DNA of 64,000 bases from Candidatus Koribacter versatilis Ellin345 (GTDB taxonomy: Bacteria; Acidobacteriota; Terriglobia; Terriglobales; Acidobacteriaceae): assembly GCF_000014005.1 (NCBI RefSeq), contig NC_008009.1, positions 4,650,001 through 4,714,000 on the forward strand, given 5' to 3'. Within the stretch, counting starts at the first letter, position 1, and each line of letters starts with the position of its first letter. The notes beneath the pieces were generated by a model, which ran no database searches, was not told the DNA's origin, and saw only the letters and a list, made by a program, of their open reading frames with translations. The position numbers were made by a program, and so were the translations under genes. Positions 51,526 to 61,155 of the stretch are shown here, piece by piece.

Positions 51526-52745
51526 AGCGCGGCGACCCGGCGCTGGAACAGCAGGTAGTAAATCGCAATCAGCACCAGCAATCCCCCGCTCGCACCGACG
51601 ACGATTGGCGCAGTGTAGATCGGAACCAGTTGGCCGGTGACGAGGTTGCCCATCGGCATGCCGCCACGGAAGGCGCAGTTATAGACGCTCATCACGCGCC
51701 CGCGCATTTCGTTTGTCGTAATCAATTGCACCAGCGAGGTCACGGTGGCGAAGACGGCCATCATGGAAGCACCCACGATGATCACCGAGAAATAACTGAA
51801 CGGCAGAGCGCGAGAGAGCGCAAAGGCGGAAATCGCCGCGCCGAGGCAGGTCATGGTGACCAGCGCCACGCGCCCTTTGTTGTGGATGTTGCCGCGGCTC
51901 GCGATGATCAGCGAGCCAATGATCGAGCCAATGCCCATGGCTGACAGCAGCCAACCGTACGTCTCGGCGCCGCGGTGGAAGATGTCTTTCACGAAGACTG
52001 GGAAGTAGGTGCGCATGGGCGCGGTGAGGGCGGTCATGCAGAACGCGAGCACAATCAGCGCAACCATCGCTTCGCGCTGCCGAACAAAACTGATGCCCTG
52101 CTTCAGGCTGGTGAGCACGCTCTCTTTGGTGCGCTGCGGCTGGAACCGCGCCGAGATGATCAGGAGAGAGAGCACCGGCGCCAGGAACGACACCGCATTC
52201 AGGCCGAAGCACCACTTCTCTCCGAGCTTGGCGAGCGTGATGCCTGCCAGCGCTGGGCCAACCGTCACCGCCATGTTGAACTGGATGGAGTTCAGCGCAA
52301 TCGCGTTCGGCATGTCTTCGCGGTCCACCAGCGTCGGGATCAGCGCGGAATAAGCCGGTCCGCCGAAAGCCTGCGCCACGCCGGAGACGAAGGACAAGGT
52401 GATGATCATCCACACATCGTGTGCAGTTTTCAGGTAGTTCGTCGCGACTAAGACGGTGAGGGTGATGGCGCTCGCCATCTGGATGAACTGCGAGATCAGC
52501 AGAACTTTGCGGCGTTCGACGCGATCGGCCACCACGCCGCCGATCAGGGTGAGGACGAAGATCGGAATGCCGCCCATGAACTGGTCCAACGCAAGCAGGA
52601 AGGCGGAATGACTCAGCCGGTAAATGAGCCAGCCCTGCGCGACGATCTGCATCCACGTGCCAATACTGGAGGTGCACGCCCCAAACCACATGAGGCGGAA
52701 GTCGCGATAGGAGAATGCCTTGAAGACCTTGCGAAGGGTGAGCAT
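51522..52745 (-). CDS. MFS transporter (EntS/MFS_3 type)
   Basis: 407 residues from ATG 52745; a longer frame exists but homologues start at FRLMWFGACTSSIGTWMQ, near the N-terminus. About 11-12 helices are visible, and GGVVADRVERRKVLLISQ (residues about 60-77) is the MFS motif A region. This subgroup includes enterobactin exporter EntS and macrolide pumps. The substrate is unknown. It overlaps the convergent GT-C gene by four bases and is divergent from the Hsp15-like gene. Confidence 0.87.
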   Translation of the reverse strand: MLTLRKVFKAFSYRDFRLMWFGACTSSIGTWMQIVAQGWLIYRLSHSAFLLALDQFMGGIPIFVLTLIGGVVADRVERRKVLLISQFIQMASAITLTVLVATNYLKTAHDVWMIITLSFVSGVAQAFGGPAYSALIPTLVDREDMPNAIALNSIQFNMAVTVGPALAGITLAKLGEKWCFGLNAVSFLAPVLSLLIISARFQPQRTKESVLTSLKQGISFVRQREAMVALIVLAFCMTALTAPMRTYFPVFVKDIFHRGAETYGWLLSAMGIGSIIGSLIIASRGNIHNKGRVALVTMTCLGAAISAFALSRALPFSYFSVIIVGASMMAVFATVTSLVQLITTNEMRGRVMSVYNCAFRGGMPMGNLVTGQLVPIYTAPIVVGASGGLLVLIAIYYLLFQRRVAAL

Positions 52746-52828
52746 GAATGGGCGCGAACTGTAGGGTAACGAACAAACGACGCTTTGGGCAATTCGCCCG
52801 TTAACCGGATTTGCGGCAGAATGGAGGG

Positions 52829-53209
52829 ATGAACGGCGTGCGTATGGACAAATGGCTGTGGGCGGCGCGGTTTTACAAGACGCGAGGCCTTGCCGCAAAA
52901 GCTTGCGAGTTGGGACGAGTGCTGTCAAAAGGCCAGACCGTGAAGGCCGCCCGCGAGGTCAAAGTCGGCGATCGACTGAACATCACCACCGAGGGCGGCG
53001 TCTACGACGTGGACGTTCTTGAGTTGAGCGAAGTACGCGGGCCGGCGCCGGAAGCACACAAACTTTTTTGCGAAACCGACGAGAGCAAAGCCGCTCGCGC
53101 GAGGGAAGCCGAGATACGGCGGATGAACCGCGAGTTCACGCCGGCACCGGTGGGAAGGCCGTCGAAGAAAGACCGGCGGAGGATTATTCAGTTCAGAGGT
53201 GGAAGATAG
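52829..53209 (+). CDS. S4-domain RNA-binding protein, Hsp15-like
   Basis: 126 residues from ATG 52829; ATG 52844 (MDKWLW) is the alternative. The S4 domain is complete: RMDKWLWAARFYKTRGLAAK, GRVLSKGQTVKAAREVKVGD and the final strand. A basic tail with GRPSKKDRRRII follows. Hsp15 (HslR) rescues stalled 50S subunits with nascent chains. No heat-shock promoter is evident. The divergent MFS gene starts 84 bases away. Confidence 0.88.
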   Translation: MNGVRMDKWLWAARFYKTRGLAAKACELGRVLSKGQTVKAAREVKVGDRLNITTEGGVYDVDVLELSEVRGPAPEAHKLFCETDESKAARAREAEIRRMNREFTPAPVGRPSKKDRRRIIQFRGGR

Positions 53210-53213
53210 AGGT

Positions 53214-53681
53214 ATGGCGAACGCGGTTGACAAGATGGTCCGAACCGTCATCACGTTCGCCAGCTCGCGCTTCAACACCACCGATCCGAAGCCGTACTTC
53301 ATCAACGAGTGCTGCTTCGGAGATGACATCGCAAATTGGCTGATCGGAGAGCTTCGAAATCGCGGAGTGCAAGTCGACGAAACACCGGGACAGGAGGACT
53401 TCGGCTGGTATATCAACTTCAAAGTTGCCGACACGGGTCACTCTTTCGTTATAGGTAATCGCCCGGATGAGCCGATGCCGACGTGGATCGGGTGGGTCGA
53501 GAGAACGCCCGGTCCATTGGCCACGCTTTTTGGCGGGCGTCATCGAGGTATAACGGCAGAGGCCGTCACCCTCATTCACAGAATTCTTGCAAGCGACCCA
53601 AGCGTTTGCGATTTGCGCTGGCACTTGAAGAGCGACTTCGACGCCGGACAAGAAGACGGCGGGGCGACCCAACCAACGTAG
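53214..53681 (+). CDS. Uncharacterised cytosolic protein
   Basis: 155 residues from ATG 53214, with AGAGG close upstream. No signal peptide or membrane helix. It has Cys pairs in INECCFGDDIANWL and a Trp-rich middle (DFGWYINFKVADTGHSFVIG). The composition suggests an alpha/beta protein of the kind found as immunity or single-domain house-keeping protein, but I recognise no family. It starts only 5 bases after the Hsp15-like gene and may share its transcript. The inverted CTTGTCATCC repeat follows. Confidence 0.65.
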   Translation: MANAVDKMVRTVITFASSRFNTTDPKPYFINECCFGDDIANWLIGELRNRGVQVDETPGQEDFGWYINFKVADTGHSFVIGNRPDEPMPTWIGWVERTPGPLATLFGGRHRGITAEAVTLIHRILASDPSVCDLRWHLKSDFDAGQEDGGATQPT

Positions 53682-53700
53682 AACAGCAGTACGGCAGCCA

Positions 53701-53760
53701 TAGGGGTCCTTCGACTGCGAATCCGCATCGGTAGGCGGATTCTCCGCTCGGGATGACAAG
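53701..53760. repeat. CTTGTCATCCTGAGCG repeat, copy 2 (inverted)
   Basis: On the plus strand it begins TAGGGGTCCTTCGACTGCGA and ends GGATGACAAG, with a stem GAATCCGC...GCGGATTC. The minus-strand reading aligns along its whole length with the copy at 47091. Confidence 0.8.
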
Positions 53761-53803
53761 CGCGCGTAAGTAGCAGACAATGTGCTCGTCCGAAAAGACA
53801 GCC

Positions 53804-54748
53804 ATGACTATCCTCACCCGCCTCGAGCAGTGGAAGGAACAAGGCGCCATCTCGCCGGAGCAGCACAAGTATCTGTCGGGCCTCGCTCAAGGCGATCCGT
53901 TTTCTCTTTTTCTTGAATTGAACGTTTTGCTCTATGCCGGGGTGCTGGCGTTTGTCGGCGGCCTAGGCTGGACGGTGACCACATGGTCGCGGCAACTCGG
54001 CGATGTACTTGTTCTGACCGTTCTTACCGGCTTGCTCGCGGCTGCGTTCTGGTATTGCTTTTCGCGCGCAAGTGCGTGGTCGCCGCAAGAAACACCTTCG
54101 CCGAATGCGATCTTCGATTACGTGCTCTATCTCGGCGCGCTGGTTTGGGGCATCGAACTTGCTTATATCGAGCAGCGGCTGCACCTGCTCTCCGGGCAGT
54201 GGGACGACTATCTCCTCGCGACTGCCATCCTGTTTCTGTTCCTCGCCTATCGCTTTGACAATCGCTTCGTGCTCTCGCTCGCTCTGTCGTCGCTGGCAGG
54301 ATATTTCGGTCTCACGATTTCGCGCTGGCCGGAGCATCAGGACGCGACCTATCGGCAATATGCGCTCATTTATTGCGTGGTCGTCGGCGTTGTCGCGGTG
54401 CTACTGCAGCGTCGCGGTCTGAAGCCGCATTTCCTCGGCACCTACATGAACATTGTGGCCAACGTGCTGTTCTGGGCGTTGCTCTCTGGCGTGTTCCAGC
54501 GGGAAGGCTACGGCCTGTGGTTTCTCGCCCTACTTGTCGCGTGCGGCGCATCTCTCGGCTGGGGGTTGAAGCGGCGGCAGTTCGTCTTCGTCGCTTATGC
54601 CGCGGTATATGGGTATGTCGGTGTAAGCGCAGTGCTCCTCCGGAACGTATCGGATTTCAGCGCGACCCTTGCCTATTTCGTATTCACCGCGAGCGGAATG
54701 CTGGTGGCGCTGGTGGTGATCGCTCGTCGCTTCGGGAGGCACGCGTGA
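53804..54748 (+). CDS. DUF2157-type membrane protein
   Basis: 314 residues from ATG 53804; an in-frame ATG at 53780 gives 322. The first 25 residues are hydrophilic (LTRLEQWKEQGAISPEQHKY), the usual DUF2157 start, then about nine helices cover the rest. It overlaps the next gene, a protein of the same type, by four bases (GTGA). The pair may form a complex in the inner membrane. Function unknown. Confidence 0.75.
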   Translation: MTILTRLEQWKEQGAISPEQHKYLSGLAQGDPFSLFLELNVLLYAGVLAFVGGLGWTVTTWSRQLGDVLVLTVLTGLLAAAFWYCFSRASAWSPQETPSPNAIFDYVLYLGALVWGIELAYIEQRLHLLSGQWDDYLLATAILFLFLAYRFDNRFVLSLALSSLAGYFGLTISRWPEHQDATYRQYALIYCVVVGVVAVLLQRRGLKPHFLGTYMNIVANVLFWALLSGVFQREGYGLWFLALLVACGASLGWGLKRRQFVFVAYAAVYGYVGVSAVLLRNVSDFSATLAYFVFTASGMLVALVVIARRFGRHA

Positions 54749-55944
54749 GAATCTACAGCGCCGATAGCGAAGAGAACCTGCGCGCCCGCAAACTCCTGAA
54801 GGACTGGACCGGCGAAGGCTTCCTTACGAAGGAGCAGCGCGAGCGTCTCGACAAGGAGACCGTCGTTGAGTTGCGCACCACGAACATCTTTCTGCGGATC
54901 GTTTTATTCGTTTTCACCGTACTTTGCGTGGCCGCCGCCGTCGGATTGTTCTTCGAGCTTTTCCTTTCCCACGCCCGCGAGCAAACCATCGGAGCGTTTC
55001 TCCTGGTCTTCGCTGTCGGTTCTTATGCGGCCGCCGAAGCGTTGGTTTCGGGCACGCGTTTTTATCGCCACGGCATAGAAGAAGCACTCACTGCCTGCTC
55101 GGTCGCTTTTCTGTGCGTGGGAATGTTCACCGCTTTCTTCGGCTCGTACACGGCGAGGCCGCTCGAGTGGATCGCGCTCGCTGGCGGCGCCGCGCTTTCG
55201 CTCTGGATATGGCATCGCTTCGGGCTCTGGTACGGGTTCCTTGCAGCGATGATTTTTGCAATTTTTTTGCCGGCCGACTGGACCTCGTCCGCGTCGGTGA
55301 AACATGTCCTTGTCGCCGCCTTCTATGCGATTGGACTGGCATGTATCTCCGCTGTTCGCACGCGCCACCGCTTCGATTTTCTTGACGGAGAATATTCTCT
55401 CGCCGAAGCGTTGCTCTGGCTGGGCATCTACCTGGCGATCAACCTCAAGCTTTCGTCACTCGATTCCCTCTCGCATTTTGGGGAACTTGGCATTCGCGAC
55501 TATTCCGAGTTCTCGAAGCCTTTCTACTGGACGACCTGGGTTCTCACCTGGGCTCTCCCACCACTCATACTCGCACGCGGGATTCGCAGCAAGGACCGCT
55601 TTGTCATGGGAGTAGGCGCTATCACGGCCGTCTTGACGCTCGTCACCAACAAACCGTATCTCGGCTGGGAGCGGCATACCTGGGACCCGATGCTGCTCGG
55701 CATTTTGTTGATCGGCATCGCGCTGTACCTTCGGCGCTGGCTCGCACGGATGCCTGGCGGAGTTCGTCGCGGCTTTACCGCTGCGCGTTTGTCCGGGAAG
55801 GACAAACAGTGGATGAATGTCGCATCACCTGCATTGGGACTCGTATCGGCTCAAGCCGTTACATCCGGCGCGCAAGCGAGCAGCGCGGGATCTCCTTTTG
55901 GCGGTGGTGCTTCTGGCGGCGGCGGCGCGAGCGGCAATTTTTAG
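54745..55944 (+). CDS. Second DUF2157-like membrane protein with Gly/Ser-rich tail
   Basis: 399 residues. The GTG start overlaps the previous stop as GTGA, and GGGAGG lies 6 bases upstream, so coupling is clear; the longer out-of-context frame from 54373 is rejected. The first 45 residues are charged (RKLLKDWTGEGFLTKEQRER), then about ten helices follow. The last 30 residues are Ser, Gly and Ala (SPFGGGASGGGGASGNF), an unusual flexible end. It is paralogous in layout to its upstream partner. Role unknown. Confidence 0.78.
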   Translation: MRIYSADSEENLRARKLLKDWTGEGFLTKEQRERLDKETVVELRTTNIFLRIVLFVFTVLCVAAAVGLFFELFLSHAREQTIGAFLLVFAVGSYAAAEALVSGTRFYRHGIEEALTACSVAFLCVGMFTAFFGSYTARPLEWIALAGGAALSLWIWHRFGLWYGFLAAMIFAIFLPADWTSSASVKHVLVAAFYAIGLACISAVRTRHRFDFLDGEYSLAEALLWLGIYLAINLKLSSLDSLSHFGELGIRDYSEFSKPFYWTTWVLTWALPPLILARGIRSKDRFVMGVGAITAVLTLVTNKPYLGWERHTWDPMLLGILLIGIALYLRRWLARMPGGVRRGFTAARLSGKDKQWMNVASPALGLVSAQAVTSGAQASSAGSPFGGGASGGGGASGNF

Positions 55945-56039
55945 GTCGCTCACCCTCAACTCCGGCTCTGGCAAGCCTTTCGTTGACTGTCGCCAGCGTG
56001 CTCCGTAAGATGTAGCCACTCTCGGGGGCAACTCTCCAT

Positions 56040-59000
56040 TTGATCGGGCAGACGATATCGCACTACCGCATTGTCGAAAAACTCGGCGGCGGCGGCATGG
56101 GAGTGGTGTACAAGGCGGAAGACACGCGCCTGCACCGCTTTATCGCGCTCAAGTTCCTACCCGATAACGTAGCCGCAGATCCGCAGGCTCTGGCGCGCTT
56201 TCAGCGCGAGGCGCAGGCCGCATCGGCGTTGAATCATCCGAACATCTGCACCATTCACGACATTGGCGAAGAGAACGGCAAGGCCTTCATCGCCATGGAG
56301 TACCTCGACGGCGTGACGCTGAAGCATTTGATCGAGGGGCGTCCGCTGGACATGGAGCGACTGCTGCCGATCGCCATTGATGTAGCCGATGCACTCGACG
56401 CCGCGCACGCCGTGGGCGTGGTGCATCGCGACATCAAGCCGGCGAACATCTTCGTGACCAAGCGCGGGCACGCGAAAATCCTCGACTTCGGCCTGGCGAT
56501 GGTGTCGCCGAGGAGCGAATCCGCGACGGTAATCGCTTCAGCGAACACCATGTCCGCGGCCATCGCGAAGGAACAGCTCACTAGCCCAGGCTCGACGCTG
56601 GGGACCGTCGCATACATGTCGCCAGAGCAGGCACGCGCGAAGGAACTCGACGCGCGCACCGATCTGTTCTCGTTTGGTGCGGTGCTCTATGAGATGGCGA
56701 CGGGCACGCTGCCCTTCCGCGGCGATAGCACCGCGACCATCTTTGACGCCATCCTGAACCGCGCGCCGGTCGCGCCGGTGCGACTCAATCCCGATCTGCC
56801 GGCAAAGCTCGAAGACATCATTAACAAGGCCCTGGAGAAAGACCGCAACCTGCGCTACCAGAGCGCCGCAGAGATGCGTGCCGACTTGCAGCGGTTGAAG
56901 CGGGATACCGAGACGGGCCGCAGTTCGATACTCACCGAGCCGACAGAGGAAGAGTCATCGCGCACCGAAGCAGTTCCCAAGGCGGCGAGCACCCCGAAAA
57001 CCCTCGCAGCAGTAACGTCCTCGTCCACTCCCGCGAGCAGCACGCAGATCGTAGTGCAACGCAGGACGGTGGGCGTGGCCGCGATCATGGTCGCGGTTCT
57101 GGTTGTGGCCGTGAGCGTGGGCGCATTCTTCCTGTTCCGCGGCAACAAGCCGAGCAGTGGGACCGCGAGCGGTAAGCCGCACAAAGCCGTGGCTGTTCTC
57201 TATTTCAGCAATCTCACCCAGGACCCCGCGCTGAACTGGCTCGACAATGGCTTGACCGACATGCTCACCACCAACCTGGCACAGGTGAAGGGACTCGACG
57301 TCCTCGCCAGTGATCGTGTGATGAGCGCCGTGCAGAAAGCCAGCAAAGATGGCAAGACGCTCGATCCCGCGCAGGCGCAGAAGATCGCACGAGACGCCGG
57401 CGCGGACACATACATTACCGGCGCTCTGCTCAAGATTGGCCCCACGCAGTTGCGTCTGGACGTCCGCGCGCAGGACACCAGCACCGGCCAGATCGTTTAC
57501 AGTGACAAGCTCGAAGGCCAGGATGTGCAGAGCATCTTCGGCATGGTGGACCGGCTCACGGCGAAGCTCGCCGGAAGCTTCCTGCCGGAATCGGAGGCCC
57601 CGGAGAAGGGTCCCGCGATTGAGGAAGCATCCACGTCCAACGTGGAGGCTTACAAGCACTACCAGCAAGGCGTGGATGCCTCGACCCGATACCTCTACGC
57701 AGACGCGATCCGTGAGTTTGAGGCGGCCGTGAAGCTGGATCCGAACTTTGCCCTCGCTTACATGGCGTTGGCAGACGAGTACAACCAGGTGGGCGACACT
57801 GAGAAGCGCTTCGAATCTTTCCAAAAAGCGCAAGCTCTTCGCGCACGCCTGCCGCGCTACGAGCAGCTCCGGCTGGGAGTGGCCGAGGCAGACCGTGCTG
57901 GGGATCCGCTGGGCCTGATCCAGGCGCAGGAGGCGCTCGTCGCCGAGTTCCCGCGCGACGGCTTTACGCGTGGCGTGCTTGCGTCGCAACTGAACAATGC
58001 CGGGGAACCGGAGAAAGCACTGACCTACATCGAGGAGGGCCTCAAGCTAAACCCGAAGGAGGAGGTGCTGCTTAATTTCCGCTCGTATATCCTCGCCAAT
58101 CTCGGCGACTTCCCCGAAGCGTTGGCTTCGAACGAAGCCTATATGGCGCTGCGTCCTGGAGATCCGAACCCGCTCGATACCCATGGCGACATCCTGTTCA
58201 TTGCCGGGAGGGATGACGAAGCCCTCGCCGCCTATCGCAAGGTGATGGAAGTGAGACCGGATTTTGGGAGTTCCAGCGAATATTTCAAGCTTGCGGTGGT
58301 GTATACCGACCAGAAGAAGCGAGACCTGGCAAAGATTGCCACGGACCAGTTCGCGGCGAAGACTAATGCGCTTACAAAAGCGTACCTCCCCGCGTTCGAA
58401 GCACAGTTCCAGCAGAGTAATGGCGACTTCGACGGCGCGATCGCAGGGTATAAAGACGCGGTAAAAAGACTGAAGGCCGCCAACCAACTCGGCCCCGCGG
58501 GACGATTGATAACTCCGGTGGTGATCCTTTCTGCGCTAACCGGCAAGACGAAGGAAGGGCTGGCGTTTGCGCAAGCGCAGAAGCTGGACGGCTATGAACT
58601 TACATCCCTGGCGCTGGCGCAACGGTTGGCAGGAGACCGCGACGCAGCCATGCAGACTCTGCAGAAGCGTATGACCGTGCAGCCCTGGACCTCACCGCGC
58701 GCCATCGAGTTCAACCAGGCCGGCCAGGAAGCTGAAGCAGCCGTGGAAAGTGGAGACGGCGCCGGCGCACTCTCCGCTTTGGGTCCATATGTGAAATTTC
58801 ACAATCCGCCGCTGTTGTTCATCCGTGCCCGCGCGCATCTGTTGACCAAGGACTACAGTACGGCAGAAGCGGAGTTCCGGGGCGCGATCCGCATTACCCG
58901 TAACATGGCTAATTTTGGGAGCATTCTCAATCGCTTACCCGCCATCGAAATGCTCTCGCACTTCTATCTCGGCCAAATCTATGACCAGACCGGAAAGCGC

Positions 59001-59111
59001 GACCAGGCGATCAACGAGTACCAGGACTTCCTATCCCACTTCGAACACTCGTCGGCAAAGTTGCCGCAAATTGAAATCGCGCGCGCGGCCGTGAAACGGC
59101 TGATGCAGTAA
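56040..59111 (+). CDS. Receptor-type serine/threonine kinase with TolB-like and TPR domains
   Basis: 1023 residues from the TTG at 56040; the N-terminus [18 protein letters not shown] aligns with the first kinase, supporting it. The kinase domain has Lys38, HRDIKPAN at 129-136, DFG at 149-151 and SPEQAR near 194. A linker rich in Ser, Thr and Pro leads to one membrane helix at about 344-367. Outside the membrane lie a TolB-like domain ([20 protein letters not shown], about 381-520) and TPR repeats to the end. It probably senses envelope conditions and phosphorylates cytosolic targets; the ligand is unknown. Confidence 0.9.
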   Translation: MIGQTISHYRIVEKLGGGGMGVVYKAEDTRLHRFIALKFLPDNVAADPQALARFQREAQAASALNHPNICTIHDIGEENGKAFIAMEYLDGVTLKHLIEGRPLDMERLLPIAIDVADALDAAHAVGVVHRDIKPANIFVTKRGHAKILDFGLAMVSPRSESATVIASANTMSAAIAKEQLTSPGSTLGTVAYMSPEQARAKELDARTDLFSFGAVLYEMATGTLPFRGDSTATIFDAILNRAPVAPVRLNPDLPAKLEDIINKALEKDRNLRYQSAAEMRADLQRLKRDTETGRSSILTEPTEEESSRTEAVPKAASTPKTLAAVTSSSTPASSTQIVVQRRTVGVAAIMVAVLVVAVSVGAFFLFRGNKPSSGTASGKPHKAVAVLYFSNLTQDPALNWLDNGLTDMLTTNLAQVKGLDVLASDRVMSAVQKASKDGKTLDPAQAQKIARDAGADTYITGALLKIGPTQLRLDVRAQDTSTGQIVYSDKLEGQDVQSIFGMVDRLTAKLAGSFLPESEAPEKGPAIEEASTSNVEAYKHYQQGVDASTRYLYADAIREFEAAVKLDPNFALAYMALADEYNQVGDTEKRFESFQKAQALRARLPRYEQLRLGVAEADRAGDPLGLIQAQEALVAEFPRDGFTRGVLASQLNNAGEPEKALTYIEEGLKLNPKEEVLLNFRSYILANLGDFPEALASNEAYMALRPGDPNPLDTHGDILFIAGRDDEALAAYRKVMEVRPDFGSSSEYFKLAVVYTDQKKRDLAKIATDQFAAKTNALTKAYLPAFEAQFQQSNGDFDGAIAGYKDAVKRLKAANQLGPAGRLITPVVILSALTGKTKEGLAFAQAQKLDGYELTSLALAQRLAGDRDAAMQTLQKRMTVQPWTSPRAIEFNQAGQEAEAAVESGDGAGALSALGPYVKFHNPPLLFIRARAHLLTKDYSTAEAEFRGAIRITRNMANFGSILNRLPAIEMLSHFYLGQIYDQTGKRDQAINEYQDFLSHFEHSSAKLPQIEIARAAVKRLMQ

Positions 59112-59119
59112 TTGGCGAT

Positions 59120-59635
59120 CTACTTCAGGTAGCGTTCCCGCAAGATTTTCAGATGATGGGCGACATGGCCCGGAATGATGTAGGCCAGGGCGCGTACCGT
59201 GAAGCGGTTGTCGCTGGCAATGCCGCTGCGCGTCCACGCATCCTGCGGGAGATTGCGGAAGAACGAGAGCGTAGCGAGGCGCACGTTGCGCAACTCGTCG
59301 ATATGATCGTGCCACGGGATGCTGTTCGCATTGGCGCCTGCAGCGGAGATCTCCTGGTCGTAGCTCGGCAGCGGAGCTTCGAAGCCGCGGGCAAACCAGA
59401 GTGCACGGAATACGAAGGCGCGCTCGGTGTCGGTAACGTGGTTCAGCATCTGGCGGATCGTCCACTTCCCCGGTTCGTAGCGATGCAGGGAGCGCTCGTC
59501 CGAGATGGCGGTGAAGACGGCGTCCACCTCTTCGACTTGGTGGTCCATCACGGCCTGCGGGTCGTCGCCCGGCACCAGGTTGATGTACTTCCAGTAATAC
59601 AGGGCAGCTTCGGATTCTTGTGGGCGACCGATCAT
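59120..59635 (-). CDS. DinB-family protein
   Basis: 171 residues from ATG 59635, chosen because MIGRPQESEAALYYWKYI is the usual DinB start; the frame extends to 59671. The metal-site pattern is seen: KWTIRQMLNHVTDTERAFVF (about 70-89, first His) and AYIIPGHVAHHLKILRERYL (two His) at the end. Unlike the protein at 26210 it has no signal peptide. The family binds metal and may transfer thiols. The gene converges with the kinase gene, 8 bases apart. Confidence 0.88.
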   Translation of the reverse strand: MIGRPQESEAALYYWKYINLVPGDDPQAVMDHQVEEVDAVFTAISDERSLHRYEPGKWTIRQMLNHVTDTERAFVFRALWFARGFEAPLPSYDQEISAAGANANSIPWHDHIDELRNVRLATLSFFRNLPQDAWTRSGIASDNRFTVRALAYIIPGHVAHHLKILRERYLK

Positions 59636-59662
59636 ACAAAGAGCATGAGGCAAAAGTGATGC

Positions 59663-59688
59663 GGGGCGCAAGACATTGCGCCCCTTTT
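59663..59688. terminator. GC hairpin with T run between minus-strand genes
   Basis: GGGGCGCAA-GACA-TTGCGCCCC is a perfect 9-base stem followed by TTTT on the plus strand. It lies between two minus-strand genes. The T run is on the plus strand, so its role for the amidohydrolase transcript is uncertain. Confidence 0.5.
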
Positions 59689-59696
59689 ACAACGAA

Positions 59697-61034
59697 TTAT
59701 TCGATTGCAGCGACCGCCGTATTCGCGATCTTGTCCTTGTAAACCACCCCGCCCTTCATCACGAACTGCACGTTCTCCAGCGCCTGCACGTTCGCGAGCG
59801 GATCGTCGCTGACGGCGATGATGTCGGCGAATTTCCCGGCTTCGACGGTGCCGACGTCTTTACTGCGGCCGATGAGGTCGGCGGCATTGAACGTGGCGGC
59901 GCGGATCGCCTGCGCAGGGGTCATGCCGAATTGCACCATGTATTTAAACTGCTTCGCGTTGTCGCCGTGCGGGTAGACGCCGGCGTCGGTGCCGAACGCC
60001 ATCTTCACGCCCGCTTTGAACGCCTTCTCAAAGTTCTCGCGCTGGGTGCGGCCGACCATCTTTTCTTTCTCGACGTTCGCCGCGGGCAGGCCGAATTCAA
60101 CGGCTTTGCCGAGAATGTAGTCGTCGTTGTAGATGTCCATGACGAAATACGTGCCGTGCTCCTTGGCAAGCGCGATGTCTTCGTCGTTGGCGAGCGAGGC
60201 GTGCTCGATGGAATCAATGCCCGCGAGTATGGCGCGCTTGATGCCTTCGGCGCCGTGGGCGTGCGCGGCAACCTTGCGGCCCGCAGCGTGGGCTTCGTCG
60301 GCGGCAGTTTTAAGTTCTTCAAAGGTGAATTGCGGCGCGCCGGGGCTATCGCCTTGCGAAAGGACGCCGCCGGTAGCGAGGACTTTAATTACGTCAACGC
60401 CGTATTTCACCTGCGCGCGCACCGTCTGGCGGACCTGGTCCACACCGTCAGCAATGCGGAAGTCGCGCTGGTCGGGGAACAGGGTGACGCGGGTTTCGGG
60501 CGAAAATCCGTTCACGTCGCCGTGTCCGCCGGTGATGGAGAGTGGTGGGCCGCTGGCAACCACGCGCGGGCCGGAGATAAAGCCATCATTGATGGCATTG
60601 CGCAGGTCCACGGCGGCAAACGGCGGCGATCCGACATCGCGCACCGTGGTGAATCCCGCGAGCAGCGTGGAATGTGCGTTACGCACCGCGGCAAACCCCT
60701 CGGTGAACGGCGTTCCCTTGAAGTAATTGATGGGATCGTAGCGGTCGGCGCGCGCGGTCAGGTGGGTGTGGCAATCAATCAGGCCGGGCAGCACTGTAGC
60801 GTTGCGGAGATCGATAACTGTCGATCCGTTCGGGATCGCGAAGCTCCCGGCTTCCACGGATTTAATACGGTCGCCTTCCACGACGATGACCACATTGTCG
60901 CGACGATTGTCGGAGGTGGCGTCGAAGAGGTGGCCGGCGCGGATGTAGGTGACCTTGGGCACGGGCTTCGGCTTGGGTTGTTGCGCGAAAGCAAGCGTGG
61001 TGAGTAAGAGCGCGAGCACGAACTTGGTTTTCAT
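59697..61034 (-). CDS. Secreted amidohydrolase (imidazolonepropionase-like dipeptidase)
   Basis: 445 residues with a signal peptide (MKTKFVLALLLTTLAFAQQ). The metal site is LPGLIDCHTHLTA near 84-96, and a central region with HAHGAEGIKRAI near 238 and DSIEHASLAN near 255 provides the other ligands; FGTDAGVYPHGDN near 355 is the last Asp. This is the Xaa-Pro or lysine dipeptidase group of amidohydrolases. TATAAT lies 8 bases before the ATG without a ribosome site, so translation may be leaderless. Confidence 0.88.
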   Translation of the reverse strand: MKTKFVLALLLTTLAFAQQPKPKPVPKVTYIRAGHLFDATSDNRRDNVVIVVEGDRIKSVEAGSFAIPNGSTVIDLRNATVLPGLIDCHTHLTARADRYDPINYFKGTPFTEGFAAVRNAHSTLLAGFTTVRDVGSPPFAAVDLRNAINDGFISGPRVVASGPPLSITGGHGDVNGFSPETRVTLFPDQRDFRIADGVDQVRQTVRAQVKYGVDVIKVLATGGVLSQGDSPGAPQFTFEELKTAADEAHAAGRKVAAHAHGAEGIKRAILAGIDSIEHASLANDEDIALAKEHGTYFVMDIYNDDYILGKAVEFGLPAANVEKEKMVGRTQRENFEKAFKAGVKMAFGTDAGVYPHGDNAKQFKYMVQFGMTPAQAIRAATFNAADLIGRSKDVGTVEAGKFADIIAVSDDPLANVQALENVQFVMKGGVVYKDKIANTAVAAIE

Positions 61035-61073
61035 TGCGGAGGATTATAGCGGGAGGTAGAGAGAATGAGGCGA

Positions 61074-61124
61074 TAGGGGTCCTTCGACTCCGAACGCTTC
61101 GCGTGCTGCGCTCAGGATGACAGG
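61074..61124. repeat. CTTGTCATCCTGAGCG repeat, copy 3 (inverted, shortened)
   Basis: It reads TAGGGGTCCTTCGACTCCGA, then ACGCTTCGCGTGCTGCGCTC, then AGGATGACAG. The ends match the copies at 47091 and 53701, but the stem region is different and shorter. Confidence 0.7.
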
Positions 61125-61155
61125 GCGGTGCCTGATAAAATACTCGTTTACGCCC

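Noticed and set aside
59676-61007. Plus-strand frame of 443 codons opposite the amidohydrolase
   Set aside because: The minus strand encodes a clear amidohydrolase with signal peptide and metal sites. The plus frame is its shadow, rich in Arg, Gly and Val, with no recognisable motif.
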